In this document: positions 18,530 through 27,044 of the stretch, piece after piece
How the letters are laid out: every line of letters starts with the position of its first letter
How positions within the stretch are numbered: position 1 is the stretch's first letter
DNA from: Devosia sp.
GTDB lineage: Bacteria; Pseudomonadota; Alphaproteobacteria; Rhizobiales; Devosiaceae
Reading direction: 5' to 3'
Length of the DNA stretch: 64,000 nucleotides
Assembly: GCF_024707125.1 (NCBI RefSeq)
Contig: NZ_JANQAH010000011.1
Span: 992,001 to 1,056,000 of the forward strand
Translations under genes and position numbers: made by a program
The notes under the pieces: model-generated
What the model was told of the DNA's origin: nothing
Seen by the model: the letters and a program-made list of their open reading frames with translations, nothing else
Databases searched by the model: none

Positions 18530-18657
18530 GGGCGCCAGCGGCCCATCTCGCCTCGTCACAACTTCTAGGGAACCCTTTTGGCTCCCCGTGTGGATTGATC
18601 CGTGGAGGACAAGGGCCCGTGCGGCAACCATGCTCCACGCTTTGAAAAAGCGGCTGA

Positions 18658-18686
18658 GATGTAAGAGTGAGGGGGTGTCTTGTCAA
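18658..18686 (-). promoter_or_regulatory. Candidate sigma-70 promoter for secA
   Basis: On the minus strand, TTGACA (18686-18681), a 17-nt spacer and TACATC (18663-18658). The -35 is a perfect consensus and the spacing is ideal. Transcription would start near 18651, leaving a leader of about 210-220 nt. Confidence 0.5.
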
Positions 18687-18872
18687 TGTTGGCGAAATGG
18701 GCGACACCATCAGCCCACGGCGAATGAGGCCTTCCCCTGGGCCCACCGAAACATGCCTGAAACCGGCACAATTTGGCCCCCTTATTGTGTGAGGCACGGC
18801 ACTTTCCGGGCCCGCCGCCCCGTTTGATCATGCCCGGCCCTCCCGGACCGGCCAAGGAGATCCAGGACGTTC

Positions 18873-19802
18873 ATGATGAAGCTTTCCTCGCGCCTGTTGC
18901 GCACCATCTGTCTCGCCGCGCTTCTCGGTGCCGCGCCCACTATCGGCAGCTTCGCCCAGGAAGCGCCGGCGCCGGCAGCAGCACCGGCCGCAGTCGCGCC
19001 CGAAACCGTCGTCGCGACCGTGGGTGGTGAGCCGATCACCGAAGCCGATCTCAGCTTTGCCGCCGAAGACCTGGCCCAGGACCTCGCCCAGATGCCGGCC
19101 GAAGAACGCCGCGCTTTCCTGCTGCGCGTCCTCATCGATATGAAGGTGATGGCTGGTGCCGCCAAGGAAGCAGGCATGGACCAGACTGAACTCTTCGCCC
19201 AGCGCCTGAAATATCTCGAAGAGCGCGCCCTGCGCCGCGCCTACTTTGCCGACGCCATTGCCGGCCAGGTGACCGAAGAGGCCATCCGCGCCGAGTATGA
19301 CGCCTTCGTCGCCCAGTTCCAGCCGGCCGAAGAAGTGCACGCCCGCCACATCCTGGTCGAGACCAAGGAAGAGGCCGACGCGATCAAGGCCGAGCTTGAT
19401 GCCGGCGGCGATTTTGCTGCCATCGCCCAGGAAAAGTCGATCGATCCGGGTTCAGGCGCCAATGGCGGTGACCTCGGCTTCTTCGCCAAGGGCATGATGG
19501 TCCCCGAATTTGAAACCGCCGCCTTTGCGCTGGCCAATCCAGGCGACGTCTCGGCTCCGGTCCAGTCCCAGTTCGGGTTCCACATCATCAAGCTCGAAGA
19601 AAAGCGCCAGTCCGCTCCCCCGGCTTTCGAACAGGTTGCCCCGCAGATCCAGCAGCAGGTGCTGATGCGCGTCTTCAACGAAAAGGTCGAGGAACTGATG
19701 TCGGGCGTGACCATCGACGTCACCGATCCCGAACTGAAGGCCGCCATGGACGCCCAGGACGCCGCCGCTGCCCCGGCCGAAGGCGAAGCTGCACAGCAGT
19801 AG
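18873..19802 (+). CDS. Periplasmic parvulin-type peptidyl-prolyl isomerase
   Basis: A 309-residue PpiC/SurA-like foldase. The N-terminus is a signal peptide (RLLRTICLAALLGAAPTIGSFAQE). A SurA-type chaperone region follows (VGGEPITEADLSF, LLRVLIDMKVMAGAAKEAG), then one parvulin domain at residues about 150-245 with HARHILVETKEEADAIK, GGDFAAIAQEKS, GGDLGFFAKGMMVPEFE and QSQFGFHIIKLEE. It acts on outer-membrane or secreted proteins crossing the periplasm, which suits its place divergent from secA. A strong terminator follows. Confidence 0.93.
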   Translation: MMKLSSRLLRTICLAALLGAAPTIGSFAQEAPAPAAAPAAVAPETVVATVGGEPITEADLSFAAEDLAQDLAQMPAEERRAFLLRVLIDMKVMAGAAKEAGMDQTELFAQRLKYLEERALRRAYFADAIAGQVTEEAIRAEYDAFVAQFQPAEEVHARHILVETKEEADAIKAELDAGGDFAAIAQEKSIDPGSGANGGDLGFFAKGMMVPEFETAAFALANPGDVSAPVQSQFGFHIIKLEEKRQSAPPAFEQVAPQIQQQVLMRVFNEKVEELMSGVTIDVTDPELKAAMDAQDAAAAPAEGEAAQQ

Positions 19803-19823
19803 TTTTGGGTTTTTGAATTTTTG

Positions 19824-19854
19824 GGCCACCCGGTTTCGATCGGGTGGCCTTTTT
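19824..19854 (+). terminator. Terminator of the parvulin gene
   Basis: Exact 9-bp stem GGCCACCCG/CGGGTGGCC with an 8-nt loop, then five Ts. Confidence 0.88.
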
Positions 19855-19871
19855 GTTTTGGGCCCACCGGC

Positions 19872-19957
19872 CGTCATCCTCGGGCTTGACCCGAGGACAC
19901 TTCACTTGGGAATGGCACGGTCAGTACAGGGCCCTCGGGTCAAGCCCGAGGGTGACG
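19872..19957. repeat. Dispersed repeat family B (~85 bp)
   Basis: Left arm CGTCATCCTCGGGCTTGACC plus CGAGGAC, right arm CTCGGGTCAAGCCCGAGGG plus TGACG. The loop ACACTTCACTTG...AGTACAGGGCC is shared with the other copies at 34474, 49559 and 53243. Confidence 0.85.
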
Positions 19958-19968
19958 ATCTGAGATTG

Positions 19969-20592
19969 CTACGGCCGGGCCTTATACCCCGCACACCCCA
20001 TCAGCACGCCATCGACCACCCCGTCGATAACCTTCATCGCCTCATCGACCCGCCCGATCAGCAATTGGTGCCAGGCAAACGAGACGATCATGTCGACGAT
20101 CAATTCGCCGTTGACGTCCTCCGCCACCTCGCCGCGCGCCTTGGCCCGTTCCACGATCACCGCCGTCGCCTTCTTGCGCTCGGCCTGATAGGCAAAGAGC
20201 ACCGCCGCCGCATCCGGATCGCTTTGCGCCTCGGCAATGATCGCCCGATAGACCACACCGCAAAGGCTGTCTTTCCAGAAGCCCAGCAGATGGCTTTCCA
20301 GGAGCGCCACGAGGTCGCCGCGCAGCGAGCCGGTATCGGGAAAGCCGCGCGCATTCTTGAAGCGCTTGTAGACATCGAGCATCAGCGCGGTGCGATTGGG
20401 CCACCAGCGATAGATCGTGGGCTTGCCGGCCCGCGCCCGTCGCGCCACCGCTTCGATGGAAAAGCCGCCAATGCCACTTTCGCGCAGCACGGCCTCGGCC
20501 GCATCGAGAATGGCTTCCTGGCTCGCCGGATTTCGCCGCGCGCCGATCGAGCGGCGAGCGCCCTCGTCTGTGTCTTCAATGCTCGTTTCCAT
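19969..20592 (-). CDS. TetR/AcrR family transcriptional regulator
   Basis: About 207 residues from the ATG at 20592 (METSIEDTDEG). The N-terminal HTH reads AILDAAEAVLRESGIGGFSIEAVARRARAGKPTIYRWWPNRTALML, classic TetR with the YRWW recognition-helix end. The C-terminal ligand domain is divergent. It is divergent from a small membrane protein, and two perfect GAAACG-N3-CGTTTC palindromes lie between them, so it probably represses that gene and itself. A longer frame reaches 20658, but its start would lie inside an operator. Confidence 0.9.
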   Translation of the reverse strand: METSIEDTDEGARRSIGARRNPASQEAILDAAEAVLRESGIGGFSIEAVARRARAGKPTIYRWWPNRTALMLDVYKRFKNARGFPDTGSLRGDLVALLESHLLGFWKDSLCGVVYRAIIAEAQSDPDAAAVLFAYQAERKKATAVIVERAKARGEVAEDVNGELIVDMIVSFAWHQLLIGRVDEAMKVIDGVVDGVLMGCAGYKARP

Positions 20593-20630
20593 GCCCGCAA
20601 TATGGGTCAAAAGAATCCCAAAGAAAAGAC

Positions 20631-20659
20631 TTGAACGAAACGGCTCGTTTCGATACATA
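20631..20659 (+). promoter_or_regulatory. Promoter of the small membrane gene, spacer occupied by an operator
   Basis: TTGAAC (20631-20636), exactly 17 nt, then TACATA (20654-20659). The spacer is almost entirely the first TetR palindrome. The predicted start lies just before the second palindrome. Confidence 0.65.
20637..20651. promoter_or_regulatory. TetR operator 1
   Basis: Perfect inverted repeat GAAACG-GCT-CGTTTC, extended by one more pair (C/G) on each side. It sits between the -35 and -10 boxes. Confidence 0.75.
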
Positions 20660-20661
20660 AC

Positions 20662-20676
20662 GAAACGTACCGTTTC
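20662..20676. promoter_or_regulatory. TetR operator 2
   Basis: Perfect inverted repeat GAAACG-TAC-CGTTTC, centred 25 bp from operator 1 and just downstream of the predicted transcription start. Confidence 0.75.
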
Positions 20677-20689
20677 ATTAGAGGTTCAC

Positions 20690-20920
20690 ATGCCCTTTTC
20701 CGCTCGTGCCCGCATGGCCCTGCTCATGACCTTCGCGGTCTATCCAGTCGTCGTTGTCTACGCCACCATCATCGGCTCGCTCACACCCGGCTGGGAATTC
20801 TGGCAGCGCAGCCTGATCCTCGTGCCCTTCATGGCTTCAACCATCGTCTTCTTCATCGTCCCCTTCATACAGACCCGCTTCGGAGCTTTCATCGCCGGCA
20901 AGAAGAAGGCCGTCGCCTGA
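20690..20920 (+). CDS. Small two-helix membrane protein, TetR-controlled
   Basis: A 76-residue protein MPFSARARMALLMTFAVYPVVVVYATIIGS with two membrane segments (about residues 8-30 and 40-64) and a basic C-terminus (FIAGKKKAVA). It resembles in layout small DUF2798-type two-helix proteins, but I cannot assign the family firmly. It is the only gene between the TetR promoter and a terminator, so it is probably the regulator's main target, a role often taken by small efflux or membrane-stress proteins; that is inference. Confidence 0.75.
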   Translation: MPFSARARMALLMTFAVYPVVVVYATIIGSLTPGWEFWQRSLILVPFMASTIVFFIVPFIQTRFGAFIAGKKKAVA

Positions 20921-20952
20921 TCCATATCTGAGACCCGGAAGAAGACCCCGTG

Positions 20953-20980
20953 ATCCCCGCGCGAGCGGGGATTTCCTTTT
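20953..20980 (+). terminator. Terminator of the small membrane gene
   Basis: Exact 8-bp stem ATCCCCGC/GCGGGGAT with loop GCGA, followed by TTCCTTTT. Confidence 0.75.
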
Positions 20981-21067
20981 AATCGGGAGAAAAAGCGCAA
21001 CGTCTTGCGCCCGCCACACCTTTGAGGCACACCAAATTCCTCGTTTGCCCGTTCAAGGTTTTGCGCC

Positions 21068-22303
21068 ATGGCTGCCCATCCGGTTTCCCCGCTTGCCCCG
21101 AAATCCTATCCGGACCTGCCGGCCATCGATGGCGTGCGCTATGCCACGGCCGAAGCCGGCATCAAGTACAAGAACCGCACCGACGTCCTGCTCATGGCCT
21201 TTGACGAAGGCACCACCGCTGCCGGCGTTCTGACCCGCTCAAAGTGCTCGTCGGCCGCCGTTGACTGGTGCCGCGCCAACCTGCCGGGCGGGAAAGCCCG
21301 TGGCCTCGTCGTCAATTCGGGCAATGCCAATGCCTTTACCGGCGCCAAGGGCAAGGAAAGCGTGCAATTGACCGCCGACTATGCCGCCAAGGCCCTCGGC
21401 TGCAAGACCAGCGAAATCTTCCTCGCCTCGACCGGCGTCATCGGCGAACCGCTGCCGGCCTCAAAATTCGCCGGCGTCCTCGACGAAGCCGCGACCCGCC
21501 TTGCCGAAACGCCCTGGATCGAGCCGGCCAAGGCCATCATGACCACCGACACGTTCCCCAAGCTCGCGGGCGCGGTGCTCGAATTCGACGATGTCGAAGT
21601 CAGGATCAACGGCATCGCCAAGGGTTCGGGCATGATCGCGCCTGACATGGCCACGATGCTCTCCTTTGTCGTCACTGACATGCCCATCGCCGCCGATGTG
21701 CTGCAGGCCCTCCTCAGCCAGCACGTGCAGAAGAGCTTTAATTCCATCACCGTCGACAGCGACACGTCGACGTCCGACACCCTCCTCGCCTTTGCCACCG
21801 GCAAGGCTAAGGTCGAGCCGATCACGAGCCTCTCCGATCCGCGCGCAGCATTCTTCGGCGAAGCCCTGTTCGACGTGCTGTTCGAACTCGCCATCCTGAC
21901 GGTTCGCGACGGCGAAGGCGCCACCAAGCAGGTTGCCGTCAATGTCGAAGGCGCCACTTCCGACGCCTCGGCCTTCCGCATCGCCAAGGCCATCGCCGAC
22001 TCGCCGCTGGTCAAAACCGCCATTGCCGGCGAAGACGCCAATTGGGGCCGCGTCGTCATGGCCGTGGGCAAGGCCGGCGAACCGGCAGATCGCGACCGCC
22101 TCGCCATCCGCTTCGGCGACCTGCTCGTCGCCGAAAACGGCGAACGCGCCACTGCCTATGACGAAGCCGCCACCTCGGCCTATATGAAGGGCGAAGAGCT
22201 GGAAGTGACCGTCTCCCTAGGCCTCGGCGAGGGCTCGGCCACGGTCTATACCTGCGACCTCACCCACGGCTACATCACCATCAACGGCGACTATCGGAGC
22301 TAA
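21068..22303 (+). CDS. argJ: Glutamate N-acetyltransferase / amino-acid acetyltransferase ArgJ
   Basis: A 411-residue bifunctional enzyme of arginine synthesis, transferring acetyl from N-acetylornithine to glutamate (and often using acetyl-CoA). ArgJ is made as a precursor that self-cleaves at a Thr. The site is visible as [16 protein letters not shown], with the nucleophile Thr near residue 196. The oxyanion TGVIGEPLP and the C-terminal [15 protein letters not shown] are typical. It starts at the ATG at 21068 ([24 protein letters not shown]). argH is 13 kb away on the same strand. Confidence 0.97.
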   Translation: MAAHPVSPLAPKSYPDLPAIDGVRYATAEAGIKYKNRTDVLLMAFDEGTTAAGVLTRSKCSSAAVDWCRANLPGGKARGLVVNSGNANAFTGAKGKESVQLTADYAAKALGCKTSEIFLASTGVIGEPLPASKFAGVLDEAATRLAETPWIEPAKAIMTTDTFPKLAGAVLEFDDVEVRINGIAKGSGMIAPDMATMLSFVVTDMPIAADVLQALLSQHVQKSFNSITVDSDTSTSDTLLAFATGKAKVEPITSLSDPRAAFFGEALFDVLFELAILTVRDGEGATKQVAVNVEGATSDASAFRIAKAIADSPLVKTAIAGEDANWGRVVMAVGKAGEPADRDRLAIRFGDLLVAENGERATAYDEAATSAYMKGEELEVTVSLGLGEGSATVYTCDLTHGYITINGDYRS

Positions 22304-22342
22304 AACTCCCATAGTCCTGCCGGAAAGTTCGTTCCGACCACA

Positions 22343-22413
22343 GTGTCATTCCCGCGAAAGCGGGAACCTCTGTTGGTCGGGAACGGAGGTCCCCGCTTTC
22401 GCGGGGATGACAC
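22343..22413. repeat. Dispersed repeat family A
   Basis: GTGTCATTCCCGCGAAAGCGGGAAC on the left, GTCCCCGCTTTCGCGGGG-ATGACAC on the right, between argJ and the GNAT gene. Confidence 0.85.
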
Positions 22414-22433
22414 CCGGGTAAAGCGACAGCACC

Positions 22434-23198
22434 ATGCCAGAACAAGCCATCTCCCTCCCAGACGTCGAAACCTTTGAACGCGCCGGCCTCGAAGCCTGGC
22501 CCGGCATCGAAGTCAAATGGGATGGCAATTGGGTCCGACGCGCCTCCGGCGGCTACACCAAGCGCGCCAATTCGGCCCAGTGCTTTGACCCCAATGACGA
22601 TGCCGACGTGGAAGACCGCATCATCGGCGCCAGTTCCTGGCTGGTCGTGCGCGGCGTAAAACCCGTCTTCCGCATCACCCCCCTCTCGGCCCCCGCGCTC
22701 AACGAAGCGCTCGATGATGCTGGCTGGGACGAGATCGACCATTCGCACCTCTACGCCATGCGGCTCGCAGCGCAGGAGCCGGATGCGCAGGGCAAGCTCC
22801 TGCCGCTCCTCGATCCCGCTTTCCTCGCCGCCCAGCAGAAGCTAAAAGGCTCCGACGAAGCCGAAATGGGCCGCATGAAAGCCCTGCTGGCGGTCATGTC
22901 CGTACCGGCCACCGGCATCGTCGTCTATCGCGACGGCGAACCGGTCGCCTCCGGCCTCATGGCCATTTCAAATGGCATCGTCATCACCGGCAATGTCATC
23001 ACCGACCCCGGCCGCCGCCGCCAGGGCCTTGCCGCCGCCATGATGCGCACCGGTCTCAACTGGGCCCACGAAAAGGGCGCCACCATTGCCGCCCTCAATG
23101 TCCAGGCCGACAATGACGCCGCCAAGGCGCTTTATTCCGGCCTCGGCTTCACCCACCAATACGACTACCACTATCGCATTCCCGGGGCGCCCAAATGA
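22434..23198 (+). CDS. GNAT family N-acetyltransferase
   Basis: A 254-residue protein with a C-terminal GNAT domain: SGLMAISNGIVITGNVITDPGRRRQGLAAAMMRTGLNWA is the acetyl-CoA-binding motif A (R-x-x-Q/R-G-L-A), followed by LNVQADNDAAKALYSGLGF. The N-terminal half (SLPDVETFERAGLEAWPGIEVKW, GGYTKRAN) is typical of a subgroup with an extra N-terminal domain. The acceptor is unknown. Its stop overlaps the start of mutT (ATGA), so the two are coupled. This pairing next to argJ is common in the order, as I recall. Confidence 0.88.
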   Translation: MPEQAISLPDVETFERAGLEAWPGIEVKWDGNWVRRASGGYTKRANSAQCFDPNDDADVEDRIIGASSWLVVRGVKPVFRITPLSAPALNEALDDAGWDEIDHSHLYAMRLAAQEPDAQGKLLPLLDPAFLAAQQKLKGSDEAEMGRMKALLAVMSVPATGIVVYRDGEPVASGLMAISNGIVITGNVITDPGRRRQGLAAAMMRTGLNWAHEKGATIAALNVQADNDAAKALYSGLGFTHQYDYHYRIPGAPK

Positions 23199-23605
23199 GC
23201 GAACAGAAACCCATCCTGCTCGTCGTCGCCTGTGCGCTCGTCGACACCGACCGCCGCGTGCTCATCGCCCAGCGCCCCGAAGGGAAGCACATGGCCAATA
23301 TGTGGGAATTTCCCGGCGGCAAGATCGAGCCCGGCGAAACCCCGGAAGCCGCAATCATTCGCGAACTGCGCGAAGAGCTTGACGTCGAGACCAAGGAAGC
23401 CTGCCTCGCCCCGCTCTCCTTCGCCAGCCACACCTATGAGCACATGCACTTGCTTATGCCGCTCTATGTCTGCCGCCGCTGGCAGGGCACGCCGAGGGCC
23501 AAGGAGCATCAGGCGCTCAAATGGGTCCGCCCGCAGGCGCTGCGCGACTACGCCATGCCGCCCGCGGATGAACCGCTGATCGCGGCGCTGTGTGATCTGC
23601 TGTAG
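23195..23605 (+). CDS. mutT: 8-oxo-dGTP diphosphatase (MutT, Nudix)
   Basis: A 136-residue Nudix hydrolase. The Nudix box is complete: GGKIEPGETPEAAIIRELREE. An N-terminal LVVACALVDTDRRVLIAQRPEGKHMANMWEFPGG and C-terminal ALKWVRPQALRDYAMPPAD fit MutT, which removes 8-oxo-dGTP to prevent A:T to C:G mutation. It overlaps the upstream GNAT gene by 4 nt. The argJ-GNAT-mutT order supports MutT over other Nudix enzymes. Confidence 0.93.
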   Translation: MSEQKPILLVVACALVDTDRRVLIAQRPEGKHMANMWEFPGGKIEPGETPEAAIIRELREELDVETKEACLAPLSFASHTYEHMHLLMPLYVCRRWQGTPRAKEHQALKWVRPQALRDYAMPPADEPLIAALCDLL

Positions 23606-23637
23606 GCGCTGAGGCGCCCTACCATCCCACCCACGGC

Positions 23638-23700
23638 GTCATTCCCGCGAAAGCGGGAATCTCTGTTTCCAGAATAGATTCCCGCCTTCGCGGGAATGAC
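23638..23700. repeat. Dispersed repeat family A
   Basis: GTCATTCCCGCGAAAGCGGG on the left and GATTCCCGCCTTCGCGGGAA on the right, between convergent mutT and the M48 protease gene. Confidence 0.85.
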
Positions 23701-23715
23701 ACTGTGAAATGAGGC

Positions 23716-25194
23716 CTACCGCCCGACGATCTTGTACTTCGCCCCGACCTGAACCGCATCGCCCGGATAAAGGTTGTTGAGGATGAAGAACAGGTCGCGG
23801 CCGCCCGGAATATTGGCCATCTGCGCGGCGAGCTTGTCCGCAGTATCGCCAGCCTTGGCCGTGATGACGCGCATGGAGAGCTTGCGGATCTGGTTGAGTT
23901 CGGCCGCCTCGGCGCGCTTGAAACTCTTTACGGTCGCATCGGCTCCTGCAGCAAAGCGCTGGCTATCCGCCTTGGCCGCAAAAATGAAGCGATAGACCGC
24001 GCCATCGAGCCGCATGACCGCGACGCGGAAGAACCACTGGTCCGTCTGCGCCAGGCCCGAAGCCATCTCGATGCCATTGTAATTGTGCGAGGTGACCGTC
24101 TCGGCCTTGAGCCCGGCGATCCAGCCCGATTTGAGATAGTCGGTCAGCGCCATATTGGCCTGCACATCGGCGCTGTCGAAGCGTACGGCCTCGCCATCGC
24201 CGGCAACACCCACCACGGCGCTCTGTGCCGTCTGCAGTGCATAGCCCTGCGGCACGGTGAAGGTGAATTTCGAGCCCGAATGAATGAAGCGATTGCCGAC
24301 AATGGAACCCTGCGATGGGCTATCGCCAAAGGCCATGCCCGAGACCGCCGCCATATAGCCGTCGCGATCGGTTTCCCCGACGCTCGAACTACCGAACATC
24401 TGCCGGGCCGTATCGGCCGCCTTCTGGATGCGGGCCGGCGTCGATGGGTGCGAGGAGAGGAACCCGTCGTCACCCGCCTGATCGCCAGCCGAGAAAGCGG
24501 CAAACCGGCTCATCACGCCCAGGAAGCGTGCCGCGGCCTGCGGATCAAAGCCCGCCTTGCCGGCAAACTTGATGCCTTCCCGATCCGCTTCCAGCTCCTG
24601 GCTCTGCCCAAAGGCGGCCAGCGATTCGCGGGTACGGTTGGCCGTGGCGTCCGTAGAGGTGTCGCCGCCAAAGATGCCGGTAATCACCCTATCGACGATC
24701 TGCGTCGTCCGCGTCTTGTCGGTACGCGCACGCGCATGGCGCAGCGTCACGTGGGCAATTTCATGCGCCAGAACGGCCGCCAGCTCGCTCGTATCCGAAG
24801 CCAGCGCCAGAATACCGCGCGTCACATAGATATAGCCGCCCGGCAGGGCGAAGGCATTGACCTCGGAGGTGTCGAGGATCGTCACCTGGAATTGCGCATT
24901 GGGCTGATCGGCAGCCGCCAGAAGGCGCCCAACGATCCGCGCCACCATGATCTCGGCTTCGCGGTCGGAATAGACGCCACCGTAAGCTGCAATGATGCGC
25001 GGATGCTCGCGCCGGCCGATGACCACGTCATCGGGCTCGGTGCCTTCCGGCACGACCATGGGTGCGGGCGTATCGCCAGTGCGGCTCACCGCCACCGACG
25101 ACCCGGTCAGCGACGAGCAAGCCCCGAGAGCCAGGAGCGAAACGGCCAGAGCGCCGAGGCGCATTGTTTTTTTGGACAGAGAAAGCGCCGTCAT
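23716..25194 (-). CDS. M48 family zinc metalloprotease, lipoprotein
   Basis: A 492-residue protein with a lipoprotein signal (LLALGAC, Cys near residue 26). The M48 domain contains the zinc motif HEIAHVTLRHA and a downstream QELEADREGIKFAGKAGFDP that supplies the third ligand. The C-terminal region (MRVITAKAGDTADKLAAQM...GDAVQVGAKYKIV) resembles a LysM-like wall-binding tail. Related BepA/LoiP-type proteins are periplasmic quality-control proteases anchored to the membrane. It overlaps the upstream nuclease-like gene by 4 nt. Confidence 0.9.
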   Translation of the reverse strand: MTALSLSKKTMRLGALAVSLLALGACSSLTGSSVAVSRTGDTPAPMVVPEGTEPDDVVIGRREHPRIIAAYGGVYSDREAEIMVARIVGRLLAAADQPNAQFQVTILDTSEVNAFALPGGYIYVTRGILALASDTSELAAVLAHEIAHVTLRHARARTDKTRTTQIVDRVITGIFGGDTSTDATANRTRESLAAFGQSQELEADREGIKFAGKAGFDPQAAARFLGVMSRFAAFSAGDQAGDDGFLSSHPSTPARIQKAADTARQMFGSSSVGETDRDGYMAAVSGMAFGDSPSQGSIVGNRFIHSGSKFTFTVPQGYALQTAQSAVVGVAGDGEAVRFDSADVQANMALTDYLKSGWIAGLKAETVTSHNYNGIEMASGLAQTDQWFFRVAVMRLDGAVYRFIFAAKADSQRFAAGADATVKSFKRAEAAELNQIRKLSMRVITAKAGDTADKLAAQMANIPGGRDLFFILNNLYPGDAVQVGAKYKIVGR

Positions 25195-26021
25195 CGCGTC
25201 GCCAAAACCTCAATCTGTTCGGGATGGGTAATTTCGATGCGCGGACCATCCCGGTCGTCCACCCATCCACGAATGCGCACCAGTGCCCCCTCAAGCACCA
25301 GCGGGTCTAGTCCCTCAGTCTCGAAGAGCCGCAAGGCCGGCGCTTCTATCACGGCGGTGAAGTCTTCTTTCCAGAACCGGCCAAAATTGAGGAAAATGCG
25401 GGAGCCACTGCGGTCGGCCAGGAGCACCCTGCCTTCCACCAGTTCATAATGTCCCACACGATCCAGCAATTCGCCCGGTCGGTCCGCCGCACGCACGCTG
25501 TAATAGGGATTGGCCCAAATGCCAAGCCGATCCGCACGGGCGCGCGCTTCCGCCGCAAAAAGTGGCTCGAGACATTGCCGGTTATCCGGGAAGGAATAGA
25601 CCCGCGCCAGCCCCGCACCAACCATGAAGAGCTGCGCCCAGACCTCGCCATTGTCCGTTTCGACAAAGACATGCGCCAGCACGCGCTCGTGCCGGTCGAT
25701 CTCTTCGCCGCCAAAGCCAAGGCGCACGCTTTTGTTGAGCACGAGATCGGCCAGCGCCTTCTGCGCCTCGGGCGCCAGCGGCCAGGTCTCGAAATCGTCC
25801 CGTCCGAGCGGCAGTTTTGGGGCCTGCGTCCCGATCAGGCGCACCTTGCGCCCGTCATTGAGAACGACCGTATCGCCATCGGTCACCTCGACCACCACGC
25901 CGCCCGGTGCCATAGACAAGCTCTCGCAGGCCAGCGTGGTGCTGGCCAGCAAGGCAAAGGCAGCCGTCGATATCAACGTGGTCCCGCGCAAGAATCTGTC
26001 CCGCAACACTTCGTTCACCAT
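25191..26021 (-). CDS. Secreted staphylococcal nuclease (thermonuclease)-like protein
   Basis: About 276 residues from the ATG at 26021 (MVNEVLRDRF), with a signal sequence ending near ALLASTTLAC. The SNase-type domain follows: VVVEVTDGDTVVLNDGRKVRLIGTQAPKL with Asp and Arg at active-site positions, then RHERVLAHVFVETDNGEVWAQLFMVGAGLARVYSF and ARADRLGIW. The C-terminal ~100 residues (YELVEGRVLLADRSGSRIFLNFG) look like an added OB-like domain. A longer frame reaches 26156 but its first 45 residues do not look like a natural start. Coupled to the M48 gene downstream; both products would be exported. Confidence 0.82.
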   Translation of the reverse strand: MVNEVLRDRFLRGTTLISTAAFALLASTTLACESLSMAPGGVVVEVTDGDTVVLNDGRKVRLIGTQAPKLPLGRDDFETWPLAPEAQKALADLVLNKSVRLGFGGEEIDRHERVLAHVFVETDNGEVWAQLFMVGAGLARVYSFPDNRQCLEPLFAAEARARADRLGIWANPYYSVRAADRPGELLDRVGHYELVEGRVLLADRSGSRIFLNFGRFWKEDFTAVIEAPALRLFETEGLDPLVLEGALVRIRGWVDDRDGPRIEITHPEQIEVLATR

Positions 26022-26137
26022 AGGGACGATTAAGGCAAAAAAAGCATTACCAGAACCTGACAGAGCGCGATCACGGGCAAGAGAGATTGCCAATTTGATC
26101 GCGGACGGCCAAGCTGAAGGCCTCAAGGAGAGCGGCA

Positions 26138-26965
26138 ATGAGCAAGACGGGAACAATCCGCACCGGCACTGCAGGCTGGGTTTTCGAACCCTGGCGCGGC
26201 ACGTTCTTTCCCACTGGCCTCGTCCAGAAGAAAGAACTCAACTATGCCAGCCGCCACCTGACCAGCATCGAGATCAACGCCACCTTTCGCGGCAATCAAA
26301 AGCCCGAAAGCTTCGCCAAATGGGCCGGCGAAACGCCGGAGGGCTTTCAGTTCTCGATCAAGGGGCCGCAGCTCGTCACCCATATCAAGCGGCTCAAGAA
26401 CTGCACTGACGCGCTGGCCGGCTTCTTTGCCTCGGGCCCCCTCGCCCTCGGCGATCGCCTCGGCCCATTCATCTGGCAATTGCCGCCCAACCTGGCCTTT
26501 GATCCCCCGAGCTTTTCGGCCTTTCTCGCCCGGCTCCCGCGCGACATCGAGGCCTACCTCGCCCTCGCCAGCAAGTCAGACGGTGCCAAGGCCCCACCCT
26601 ATCTCGAAGCCAATGGCAACAAGACCTTCCGCCACGCCGTGGAAATGCGCCACGACAGCTTCAACAAGCCCGAAGTCGACGCCCTCCTCCGCGAGCACAA
26701 TGTCGCCCGCGTGATCGCCGACACCGCGGAGAACCCGCGCTTCGACCTTACCGCCGATTTTGCTTATTGCCGCCTGCAGGGTCCCGCCCGTCCCGGCGCT
26801 GCCGGCTATGAAGATTCGGACATGTCCGAACTCGCCAAAACCCTCGCGGGCTGGCGTGACACCGGCGTCGACACCTATGCCTATTTTGTCCACGAGGACA
26901 AATTGCACGCACCAGCCAATGCCATTGCCCTTGCGGAGAAACTCGGCATCAAACCTTCCGCCTGA
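26138..26965 (+). CDS. DUF72 domain-containing protein (YecE-like)
   Basis: A 275-residue TIM-barrel protein: IRTGTAGWVFEPWRGTFFP, YASRHLTSIEINATFRG, FQFSIKGPQLVTHIKRL, GPFIWQLPPNL, VEMRHDSF and the C-terminal YAYFVHED. These are the standard DUF72/YecE blocks. The function of the family is not known. The ATG at 26138 has AAGGAGAGCGGCA in front of it. Confidence 0.92.
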   Translation: MSKTGTIRTGTAGWVFEPWRGTFFPTGLVQKKELNYASRHLTSIEINATFRGNQKPESFAKWAGETPEGFQFSIKGPQLVTHIKRLKNCTDALAGFFASGPLALGDRLGPFIWQLPPNLAFDPPSFSAFLARLPRDIEAYLALASKSDGAKAPPYLEANGNKTFRHAVEMRHDSFNKPEVDALLREHNVARVIADTAENPRFDLTADFAYCRLQGPARPGAAGYEDSDMSELAKTLAGWRDTGVDTYAYFVHEDKLHAPANAIALAEKLGIKPSA

Positions 26966-27044
26966 TCACGACAACGTGCCCTGCTGGCTTTTGCCACAAA
27001 GCGGCGCTAAGCCCCTGCCCATCAAGCGTCATTCGAGAATTTCC

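Larger units (their letters stand above)
18441..18872. other. 432-nt divergent intergenic region between secA and the parvulin gene
   Basis: It contains a candidate secA promoter at 18658-18686, about 220 nt of secA leader, and a decayed family E palindrome at 18486-18529 (AAAGCGTTTTC ... GAAAACGCT). An AAGGAG for the rightward gene lies near 18854. No conserved protein-coding gene was recognised. Confidence 0.6.
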
